In this document: one piece after another, positions 57,712-64,000 of the stretch | Numbering within the stretch: position 1 is the stretch's first letter | Layout of the letters: every line of letters starts with the position of its first letter | NCBI RefSeq assembly: GCF_022601875.1 | Contig: NZ_JAKVIP010000004.1 | Span: forward strand, 135,452-199,451 | From: Chryseobacterium sp. SSA4.19 | GTDB lineage: Bacteria; Bacteroidota; Bacteroidia; Flavobacteriales; Weeksellaceae | Reading direction: 5' to 3' | DNA length: 64,000 bases | Notes under the pieces: model-generated | The model's input: the letters and a program-made list of their open reading frames with translations, nothing else | Told to the model about the DNA's origin: nothing | Databases searched by the model: none | Translations under genes and position numbers: made by a program

Positions 57712-59382
57712 ATGAAAAAATATTCTTCCAAAAGAAGTATTCAGATATTGGCACACCTGCTTCAGCAGTACGGAATTTCAGATATTATCATTTCTCCAGG
57801 ATCTAGGAATGCTCCCCTGGCCATACACTTTTCAGAAATTGACAGCTTCAGTTGTTTCAGTATCGTTGATGAAAGAAGTGCAGCATTCGTAGGGATGGGA
57901 ATGGCCATGAGCCATAAAAAACCGGTGGCTGTTACCTGTACCAGCGGTTCTGCGGCAGCCAATTATTATCCTGCAGTTACTGAGGCTTTTTATTCGAATA
58001 TCCCACTTTTGGTATTAACTGCCGACCGGCCGACTGATTATGTAGATATTTTCGATGGACAGACCATCAGGCAGCAGAATCTTTTTCATCAGCATTCGTA
58101 TGGGGATTTTCAGTTGTTGGAAGACAACAGGGAAAATGCAGAAGATTTTAATTTTGATGCCATAAAAAAAGCAATTGAACTCTGTATAGAAAAGCAGGGT
58201 CCGGTACATATTAACATTCCGCTGGAAGAACCTTTATATGAGCTGATCTCCGAACTGCCTACATTTCCTGATGTTGAAAAAACCATCAGGCAGAAAAATT
58301 ATGAGATCCCATCCAATCTTGTGGCGGACTGGAATACCTCACAGAGAATTATGATTCTGGTAGGAACAAGAGATTATAGTCCTGAACTGGAAAACCAACT
58401 GACCCAATTGGTTAAAAATCATTCGGTTGTAGTATTGAGTGAAGCCAACTCGAATCTATATCATGAAAAATTTTTCAGGCATATTGACCGGTATGTTTTT
58501 AATTTTACAGAAGAAGATTACAGAACCTATGCACCTGATTTGCTGATCACAGTGGGGCAGAACGTAGTGTCTAAAAAAGTAAAGCAGTTTTTAAGAAATG
58601 CAAAACCGAAACAGCACTGGCATCTGGATGAAGTCTGGCAACCGGATACTTACTTTGCGCTGACAGAAAAAATTGAGGCTAAGCCTGAGATTTTCTTTGC
58701 TAAACTGCTCAATTTCATTACTCTTGAACCAAGCCCGTATTTTAATCTCTGGGATGTTTTAAAAGATAAAAAAGATGCGAAGCATGAAGAGTTTTTACAT
58801 ACACTGGCATTTTCTGATTTTTATTTCTTCCACATAATTTCACATACGATTCCTGAGCATTACAATATCCATTTCAGCAACAGTTCATCGATCCGGTATG
58901 CACAGTTATTTAATTACGGTAAGAGAAGAATCTACTGTAACAGAGGGACAAGCGGGATTGATGGCTCAACTTCAACCGCCATGGGATTCGCCATTAAAAG
59001 TACTGATCCGACTTTACTTATTACTGGAGATTTAAGTTTTTTCTATGATATTAACGGGCTTTGGAACCAATATATTCCTCCTTTTGTAAGGATTATCATT
59101 TTTAATAACGGGGAAGGTAATATTTTCAAGATTATTCCGGGTCCGGGAAATGCCAACCCGAATGCACTGGATGAATTTATCGCTACCAAACATCATAAGA
59201 ATGCAGAACATCTTGCCAAACATTTCGGTTTTTCTTACATTAGGGTAGATGAAGAGGTTACATTAGACCGGGTTCTTGAAAATTTCTTCAAACCTGATGC
59301 GCAGCCTAAAATATTGGAAGTTAATACCTATGGGAAAAATAATGCAGAGGTGCAGAAAGCCTATTTCAATTTCCTTAAATAG
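57712..59382 (+). CDS. menD: 2-succinyl-5-enolpyruvyl-6-hydroxy-3-cyclohexene-1-carboxylate synthase MenD
   Basis: Thiamine diphosphate enzyme of menaquinone synthesis joining isochorismate and 2-oxoglutarate. The 556 residues have the N-terminal TPP domain (IISPGSRNAPLAIHF, FSIVDERSAAFVGMGMA, TSGSAAANYYPAV), and the C-terminal TPP-binding region NRGTSGIDGSTSTAMGFA and LLITGDLSFFYDINGLW. It ends 2 bp before the convergent gene 59385. The usual other men genes are not visible in this window. Confidence 0.96.
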   Translation: MKKYSSKRSIQILAHLLQQYGISDIIISPGSRNAPLAIHFSEIDSFSCFSIVDERSAAFVGMGMAMSHKKPVAVTCTSGSAAANYYPAVTEAFYSNIPLLVLTADRPTDYVDIFDGQTIRQQNLFHQHSYGDFQLLEDNRENAEDFNFDAIKKAIELCIEKQGPVHINIPLEEPLYELISELPTFPDVEKTIRQKNYEIPSNLVADWNTSQRIMILVGTRDYSPELENQLTQLVKNHSVVVLSEANSNLYHEKFFRHIDRYVFNFTEEDYRTYAPDLLITVGQNVVSKKVKQFLRNAKPKQHWHLDEVWQPDTYFALTEKIEAKPEIFFAKLLNFITLEPSPYFNLWDVLKDKKDAKHEEFLHTLAFSDFYFFHIISHTIPEHYNIHFSNSSSIRYAQLFNYGKRRIYCNRGTSGIDGSTSTAMGFAIKSTDPTLLITGDLSFFYDINGLWNQYIPPFVRIIIFNNGEGNIFKIIPGPGNANPNALDEFIATKHHKNAEHLAKHFGFSYIRVDEEVTLDRVLENFFKPDAQPKILEVNTYGKNNAEVQKAYFNFLK

Positions 59383-59384
59383 AA

Positions 59385-60011
59385 CTAGAAAACTGAATAT
59401 TCTTCATTTCCGGGTAAATTGATAATTTTATCCAGCGGATAAACGAAATTTTCGTTAAAATCATTCATGGCATTAATGATTTGGAAATGAGAAAACTCCT
59501 TGATATTCTGGATATTGATCTCAGTTTCTTTTATTTTCTTCGTTTTTAAAAGGTTCTGCCTCTGAACTCCGTTCAGAAGGTAAGTGGAAGGTGTATACCA
59601 GTCTTTACCTTTTAAAAATAAAAGATTGGAATAGGAAGTATCGGTAATATGATTGTTCTTAATGATGATAATTTCTTCCGCTTTGGATTTCATTTTTATT
59701 CTTTCCAGTTCTTTCCGGTCTTCAAATTTAAAAGAATAATCATAGGTATTGTTCTCTACCAGTTGAAAGCTCTGTATTTCCGGAATCGCATAGGGAATCA
59801 TCTGGGTGCGTATTTTTTTATCCAGATCGTAAACAATTCGCAGCTTAAAAAGTCCATCTTCATCGTGTTCCAAATGTTTATAGATTTTAGCAAGATCTAT
59901 GGATTCTTCTTTCCCGAAATGGGCAAAAGTCTGATCTACACGCTTCTGATGAAATTCTAATAAAAAAATTTCCTGGTCTTCTACTTTAATGCTTTCAATA
60001 AATTGGAACAT
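59385..60011 (-). CDS. Class IV aminotransferase-family protein (4-amino-4-deoxychorismate lyase-like)
   Basis: A 208-residue PLP-fold protein, shorter than usual class IV aminotransferases (about 270). It has the N-terminal LEFHQKRVDQTFAHFG (HxxR motif), RELERIKMKSK-type lysines in the middle, and the cofactor-region IKNNHITDTSYSNLLFLKG and TPSTYLLNGVQRQNLL. It follows pabB and overlaps it by 17 bp, so together they are probably a p-aminobenzoate/folate unit (PabB then PabC). The exact PLP lysine cannot be fixed by eye, so the lyase role is inferred mainly from context. Confidence 0.82.
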   Translation of the reverse strand: MFQFIESIKVEDQEIFLLEFHQKRVDQTFAHFGKEESIDLAKIYKHLEHDEDGLFKLRIVYDLDKKIRTQMIPYAIPEIQSFQLVENNTYDYSFKFEDRKELERIKMKSKAEEIIIIKNNHITDTSYSNLLFLKGKDWYTPSTYLLNGVQRQNLLKTKKIKETEINIQNIKEFSHFQIINAMNDFNENFVYPLDKIINLPGNEEYSVF

Positions 60012-60972
60012 AGATTTTATTTTTCATTTCCTGATATTCGTCTTCTAACCTGCTCATATGAGTAATTCCGCCGCCGCTTTTAAAGTAAAGCTTATCACCC
60101 TCTTTCTCTATAAACCTGATCATTACACAACTGTCAACATTTTTACCGTCAAACCAGCCGCAAACGCCCGTATAATATCCTCTTTCGTAATCTTCTGCAT
60201 CGAGGATTATTTCCAGGGTTTTAGGTTTCGGAGCTCCTAAAATTGAACCTGCAGGAAGAAGTTTCTGCATAATGCTTCCTACTTTCCCATCGAATTCAGG
60301 TTTTACATTTCCTGAAATCTCAGAACTCATTGCAAATAAATTCTTTTGCCGGGTCCTGATGAGATCAATATGTTGGAATGTATCAACCTTTACTTCATCT
60401 GCCACCATGCTAAGATCATTCCGTAACAGATCTACAACAGTATAGTGCTCGGCTTTTTCTTTTCTGTCATTTTTCAGAATTTCTGCAGCATTTTCCAAAG
60501 AGGCATCAATAGTACCTTTCATAGGGTAAGTCAGAATTTTTCCGTCAACGATCTTTACAAAAGTTTCAGGAGAAAAAAATACAAAAAAATCTTTATACAA
60601 AACTTTGTATTTAGCACTTGAATGAAAAAATATTTCTTTAAGCGTTAAGTTCGTATGTATCTTGGTTTTCCTTGTGTAATTGGCCAGATATGAATTTCCG
60701 AGATGAATGTTTTCCTTGACTTTATCAAATCCTGTTTGAAAGTTTTCCAGGGATTCGGGAAAGTAATTCCATTCTATATTTTTTTGCAGCTTATGCTGAT
60801 GTTCTGCATTTGAAAAGTTTTCAAAATCAATTAGCAGGCCTGATTCTGCAATGTCATTATGTTCAAAAATTTCAACATTCTCTCCTTTAAAGTCGATGAT
60901 GAAGAAAAAAGGAACTTTCCGGAGAGAAAGTTCATCCATGTCTAAAAATTTTTGCTGATTCATTGAAAACAT
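59995..60972 (-). CDS. pabB: Aminodeoxychorismate synthase component I-like (PabB)
   Basis: Chorismate-utilising enzyme of folate synthesis, giving 4-amino-4-deoxychorismate. The 325 residues contain YPMKGTIDAS (Lys152 of the PIKGT-like motif, the nucleophile used by PabB), LLRNDLSMVADEVKV, MQKLLPAGSILGAPKPKT and the C-terminal RGYYTGVCGWFDG ... YFKSGGGIT. It lacks the longer N-terminal part of anthranilate synthase. The ATG at 60972 is 4 nt downstream of a -7 element; the ATG at 60963 is an alternative. It overlaps the class IV aminotransferase gene by 17 bp. Confidence 0.88.
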   Translation of the reverse strand: MFSMNQQKFLDMDELSLRKVPFFFIIDFKGENVEIFEHNDIAESGLLIDFENFSNAEHQHKLQKNIEWNYFPESLENFQTGFDKVKENIHLGNSYLANYTRKTKIHTNLTLKEIFFHSSAKYKVLYKDFFVFFSPETFVKIVDGKILTYPMKGTIDASLENAAEILKNDRKEKAEHYTVVDLLRNDLSMVADEVKVDTFQHIDLIRTRQKNLFAMSSEISGNVKPEFDGKVGSIMQKLLPAGSILGAPKPKTLEIILDAEDYERGYYTGVCGWFDGKNVDSCVMIRFIEKEGDKLYFKSGGGITHMSRLEDEYQEMKNKIYVPIY

Positions 60973-60974
60973 CC

Positions 60975-61006
60975 TGCAAAAGTAATTATTGATGATTACT
61001 TTTGCA
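60975..61006. promoter_or_regulatory. Perfect 12-bp inverted repeat carrying divergent -7 elements
   Basis: TGCAAAAGTAAT (60975-60986) and ATTACTTTTGCA (60995-61006) are perfect inverted repeats with an 8-bp spacer. The left arm is a minus-strand TACTTTTG for pabB, the right arm a plus-strand TACTTTTG for gene 61019. The two promoters are back-to-back and overlap, so polymerase use of one may exclude the other. Confidence 0.7.
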
Positions 61007-61018
61007 CAAAATTTTTTA

Positions 61019-61741
61019 ATGGAAAACAGATATCCACAGAAACCGGGACTAGATTTTATACTGAAGCAGGCATTTTTCTACTGGAATAAGACACTTATTT
61101 ATCAGCTGATGTTTTCCATCATGTATTTCGGGATTTTCCTTACTATCCTGTTTATGTGTGATATGAAATATGGCATTATGGGTGAATTTAATGAAGTTGG
61201 AAAATACATGCAGGATGGAATGAAAGTATATGTGGAGCAGCTTAATAAGCTCATTATAACCGATAATTATCAGAATTTCTCTTTGTGGATTATGGGGACA
61301 ACCATTTTCCTGTATCCTCTTAATCTCGGCTTCTATCAGATCTACAGAAAAATTGATACTGGCGAAAAACCGAATCTGAGTGATTTGTTTGCAGGGTATA
61401 ATGGCCTGAATTTTTTCAGATATATATCGTATTATATTTTCTGGTATTTTATTTACAGGTTTACCTTTCCCACTATTATTTTGGCTATTGTCTGGGTTTG
61501 CATCACTATGTTTGTAGCTCCGATAATGTTTTTCATGAATAAAACAATCTTTGAATCCATTTCCTTGAATTTTAAAGCACTGAAAATGTATTTTCTGGAA
61601 ATATTGGTCTGTACACTCGTTGCTGTTATTTTCAAATATGCCGGATTCGCACTTTTCTGTATCGGAGGACTGTTTACATTTCCTTTCTGGAATGCTATGA
61701 TCTATTCACTTTATAAAACAGTTTTTACAGAGACAAAGTAA
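61019..61741 (+). CDS. Integral membrane protein, unknown function
   Basis: A 240-residue protein with about five membrane segments. The frame is open from 60989, but that would place the promoter repeat inside the gene; the ATG at 61019 (MENRYPQKPGLDF) is preferred. The segment IMGTTIFLYPLNLGFYQIYRK and the end SLYKTVFTE match the next gene (61812, IMVVMYSLYCAF) in general layout, so both may belong to one Bacteroidota membrane family (sometimes misnamed beta-carotene monooxygenase). It precedes 61812 by 70 bp. Confidence 0.78.
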   Translation: MENRYPQKPGLDFILKQAFFYWNKTLIYQLMFSIMYFGIFLTILFMCDMKYGIMGEFNEVGKYMQDGMKVYVEQLNKLIITDNYQNFSLWIMGTTIFLYPLNLGFYQIYRKIDTGEKPNLSDLFAGYNGLNFFRYISYYIFWYFIYRFTFPTIILAIVWVCITMFVAPIMFFMNKTIFESISLNFKALKMYFLEILVCTLVAVIFKYAGFALFCIGGLFTFPFWNAMIYSLYKTVFTETK

Positions 61742-61778
61742 ATTTTAGATGGATCAGTGTTTTATTGCCAAAAAAAGT

Positions 61779-61786
61779 TAAATTTG
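61779..61786 (+). promoter_or_regulatory. -7 element (TAAATTTG) before gene 61812
   Basis: Exact TAnnTTTG match 25 nt upstream of the ATG at 61812. It suggests genes 61812-63903 have their own promoter. Confidence 0.5.
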
Positions 61787-61811
61787 ACAATACATCATTA
61801 AAATATATACC

Positions 61812-62549
61812 ATGTCAGAATTTAACGAATTTGATCAGCAGGGTTCTGTTCCGGAAAGGAATACAGGCTCAATTATTTCTCATGCCTTCGAAATGTATAA
61901 AGGCGTATTCCTATATGCTGTCATTGCAATGGTCATTTATATTATCGGAGGTTCCCTGATACAGACTTTAAGCGGTTTTAATTCTATGGGGCTTGCGGAA
62001 GATATGAAGAGCTATGGTGATGATTTTTCAGGCTATAATATCTGGGCTGCTCCGGGGTTTACAGCATACCTTTCCCTCTCATGGCTTCTGGGGGTTTTAT
62101 TAGCACCGCTTTATGTAGGACTCATTTATATCGTCAATAAATATAATACAAAAACTCCGGTAGAATTTTCTGATCTGTTTATCGGATATAAACAGAATTT
62201 TGTTAATATCCTTATCTATAGTCTTCTTTCAGGACTGATTTCTTCTGTTGCGGCTTTCTTCTGTGTGATTCCTGTATTTTTTGTATATCCTTTATTAATG
62301 TTGGGGTATCCTATTTTGCTCTTTGAGAATGCTACAGCAATGGATGCTTTGGGAAAGACATTCAACATCGCGAAAGAAAATTACGGCACGTTTTTAGGAA
62401 CGACTGTTTTAGGAATTATTATTTCATGCGCAGGAATTATACTCTGCGGAATAGGAATCATTGCTACGGCACCTTTTATTATGGTGGTTATGTATTCTCT
62501 GTACTGTGCTTTCCTTGGAAAACCTAGACAAATCATATATAAGAAATAA
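61812..62549 (+). CDS. Integral membrane protein, unknown function
   Basis: A 245-residue membrane protein with about six helices and a short polar N-terminus (MSEFNEFDQQGSVPERNTGS). It has SHAFEMYKGVFLYAVIAMV and APLYVGLIYIVNKYNTKTPV, a layout seen in small Bacteroidota membrane proteins sometimes labelled beta-carotene 15,15-monooxygenase without support. Its TAA stop is followed immediately by the ATG of the AI-2E transporter gene, so the two are coupled. Confidence 0.78.
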   Translation: MSEFNEFDQQGSVPERNTGSIISHAFEMYKGVFLYAVIAMVIYIIGGSLIQTLSGFNSMGLAEDMKSYGDDFSGYNIWAAPGFTAYLSLSWLLGVLLAPLYVGLIYIVNKYNTKTPVEFSDLFIGYKQNFVNILIYSLLSGLISSVAAFFCVIPVFFVYPLLMLGYPILLFENATAMDALGKTFNIAKENYGTFLGTTVLGIIISCAGIILCGIGIIATAPFIMVVMYSLYCAFLGKPRQIIYKK

Positions 62550-63635
62550 ATGAATAAGGACGAACAAATAAGCAGTGTCAAAATAAAGCAGGTCGCACTG
62601 CTTACCATTATTTTGGTTCTGGCAGGTTTAATCTGTTTTAATCTTGCGCTTTTCATACCTTCTGTATTGGGAGCGATTACAATTTATGTAGTTTGCAGAA
62701 AATATAACTTTTACCTGCAGGAAGAAAAAAAATGGAAACCTTGGGCCTCCTCATTGGTTTTAATGTTTGCCAGTCTGATTATCCTTATTCTGCCTATTTA
62801 TTTTATCGGGGATTTATTGATTGAGAAGCTTGGGAATGCACAGGCTTATATGACTAAATTTAATGTATTCCTTGAAAAAATTCACACCTATATTTATTCA
62901 AAGACCAGCATTGATATTTTAAGTAAAGAAAACATGGACAAGCTGAAAAGCAATGTCGGGCAGTTTTCGACAAAAGCATTGAGCGGTACAGTAAATACGC
63001 TTACCGTGATTATATCGATGTATTTTATTCTTTACTTTATGTTGGAAAAGCCGAGGTTCTTTGAAAGAATTTTATCCTCATCCGCTCCTTTAAAGAGATC
63101 AAATGTTTCTTTGATTGGGGAAAAAATGAGAAAACTGATTATGGCGAATGCCATTGGTATTCCGGTCGTGGCACTGGGCCAGGGAATTGTTGCTTTGATA
63201 GGGTATTTTATTTTCGGAGCACCAAGTCCTATCCTGCTTTTTGCCCTGACTGCAGCCGCATCGATGATTCCTGTAGTAGGAGCAGCCATTGTTTATATTC
63301 CGGTCTGTGTATTTATGATTGCTGAAGGAGACACGGGTACAGGTCTTGGATTGGCTGCTTATTGTCTTATTATTGTAGGCTTAACGGATAATCTGCTTCG
63401 CTTTACTTTGCTTAAAAAGCTTGAAGATATTCATCCGTTAAATACGGTTTTTGGAATTATCATGGGAATGAACCTATTTGGATTTATGGGTTTGATTTTC
63501 GGGCCAATCATGGTTTCGCTTACGCTGCTTCTTATACAGGTGTACAGAAATGAATTTTCAGAAGACGATATCCCAGAATTGAAACTTCCTGATAAAGATG
63601 AAGAATTGGAAAAGAAAATTGATTTAATATTATAA
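62550..63635 (+). CDS. AI-2E family transporter (PerM-like)
   Basis: Integral membrane protein of 361 residues, about eight helices, of the AI-2E/PerM (YdiK/TqsA) superfamily; export of small solutes or ions, substrate unknown. Signature parts are FALTAAASMIPVVGAAIVYIP, LIIVGLTDNLLRFTLLKK and FGIIMGMNLFGFMGLIFGPI near the C-terminus. It begins right after the stop of gene 61812 and is followed after 1 bp by gene 63637, so the three form one transcript. Confidence 0.9.
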   Translation: MNKDEQISSVKIKQVALLTIILVLAGLICFNLALFIPSVLGAITIYVVCRKYNFYLQEEKKWKPWASSLVLMFASLIILILPIYFIGDLLIEKLGNAQAYMTKFNVFLEKIHTYIYSKTSIDILSKENMDKLKSNVGQFSTKALSGTVNTLTVIISMYFILYFMLEKPRFFERILSSSAPLKRSNVSLIGEKMRKLIMANAIGIPVVALGQGIVALIGYFIFGAPSPILLFALTAAASMIPVVGAAIVYIPVCVFMIAEGDTGTGLGLAAYCLIIVGLTDNLLRFTLLKKLEDIHPLNTVFGIIMGMNLFGFMGLIFGPIMVSLTLLLIQVYRNEFSEDDIPELKLPDKDEELEKKIDLIL

Positions 63636-63636
63636 A

Positions 63637-63903
63637 ATGACAGAAGGAATAAATCCGGATATACTGAAAGAAATCTGTATCGTTAAAATGCCTTTCGGAA
63701 AATATGAAGGGACTGTTCTTGCTGATTTGCCGGTAAGTTACCTTGAATGGTTCCACCGGAAAGGGATGCCCACCGGAAAACTGGGAATGCAGCTGTCAAC
63801 CATTTACGAAATCAAATTAAACGGGCTGATGGATTTACTGATTCCTCTTCGAGGAGGAACCGTGAATTATGATAAATCCAAAACGAAGACGTATAAGTTT
63901 TAA
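63637..63903 (+). CDS. DUF3820 family protein
   Basis: An 88-residue protein of the DUF3820 family, recognised by MPFGKYEGTVLADLPVSYLE and WFHRKGMPTGKLG. The family has a putative quorum-sensing or exonuclease-regulator association in some databases, but its role is unknown. It begins 1 bp after the AI-2E transporter stop. The stop codon at 63901 is followed 9 bp later by the poly-G tract. Confidence 0.88.
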   Translation: MTEGINPDILKEICIVKMPFGKYEGTVLADLPVSYLEWFHRKGMPTGKLGMQLSTIYEIKLNGLMDLLIPLRGGTVNYDKSKTKTYKF

Positions 63904-63912
63904 AATAGTTTC

Positions 63913-63936
63913 GGGGGGGGGGGGGGGGGGGGGGGG
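63913..63936 (+). repeat. 24-bp poly-G homopolymer
   Basis: Twenty-four consecutive G, 9 bp after the DUF3820 stop, followed by AGGA and at 63977-63986 a ten-T run. Such a tract is exceptional in this AT-rich DNA. It may be a sequencing or assembly artefact, or a variable-length tract. Confidence 0.7.
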
Positions 63937-64000
63937 AGGATTAATATTAAAGAGTTATGTTGACCAAGCTACACAATTTTTTTTTTCGGGAGCCTTGTGT

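Overview
The window looks like chromosome of a flavobacterium of the Weeksellaceae, most likely Chryseobacterium or a close relative. The grounds are AT-rich DNA, a SusC/SusD pair, a GLPGLI-family protein, double-glycine leader peptides, genes without Shine-Dalgarno sequences, and repeated TAnnTTTG (-7) promoter elements typical of Bacteroidota. No rRNA, tRNA, CRISPR array, prophage or complete insertion sequence was seen. Genus assignment is inference from gene families, not from a database match.

Layout. 1-12050 (minus strand) is the division and cell-wall cluster, transcribed mraZ-rsmH-ftsL-ftsI-murE-(small membrane protein)-mraY-murD-ftsW-(80-aa protein)-murG-murC; murC runs off the left edge. 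Three 10-bp GTGGGAAAAA-type repeats, the expected MraZ operator, lie just upstream of mraZ. 12323-14217 (plus) holds an alpha/beta hydrolase, engB and an ElaA-like acetyltransferase. 14274-19455 (minus) is a tight eight-gene operon of mostly uncharacterised envelope and nuclease-like proteins: DUF1508, lone HsdR-N nuclease, DUF6232-like, basic secreted protein, small membrane protein, TerB-like, four-TM coiled coil, VWA-like lipoprotein. 19590-21907 is a two-component system (lipoprotein TPR kinase and LuxR-type regulator), followed by a 71-aa peptide gene and a divergent membrane protein (22592). The promoters of the eight-gene operon and of gene 22592 share a palindrome, TTACGG-N4-CCGTAA, at identical distances from the -7 TTTG (25 nt) and the start codon (50 nt). 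I consider this the best candidate for an undescribed regulated system here.

23514-31785 groups a secreted metallophosphoesterase, a secreted PI-PLC-like enzyme and a SusC/SusD pair, possibly a phosphorus or phospholipid acquisition locus. 32109-36110 has a BCCT transporter, msrA and a ROK-family kinase. 36197-43095 (minus) is an iron-uptake-like operon of two TonB-dependent receptors and two PepSY membrane proteins. 43246-53282 has secA, a DUF2795 protein, a nucleotide-sugar epimerase, a DUF2797 protein, a large AsmA-like protein, small proteins and a radical SAM protein. 53294-56640 is an accessory region: an XRE repressor, three small double-glycine peptides (two not previously called because of size), a GLPGLI protein and a secreted protein of unknown function. 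A 124-bp inverted-repeat element occurs here and, inverted, at 31823. 56677-63903 has a 2OG-Fe(II) oxygenase, menD, a pabB/pabC-like pair and membrane proteins, ending in a 24-base poly-G tract.

Gene calls rest on motifs and family recognition from reading the translations; no similarity search was run. Several starts were moved to internal ATGs where the longer frame begins with TTG or would precede the promoter.
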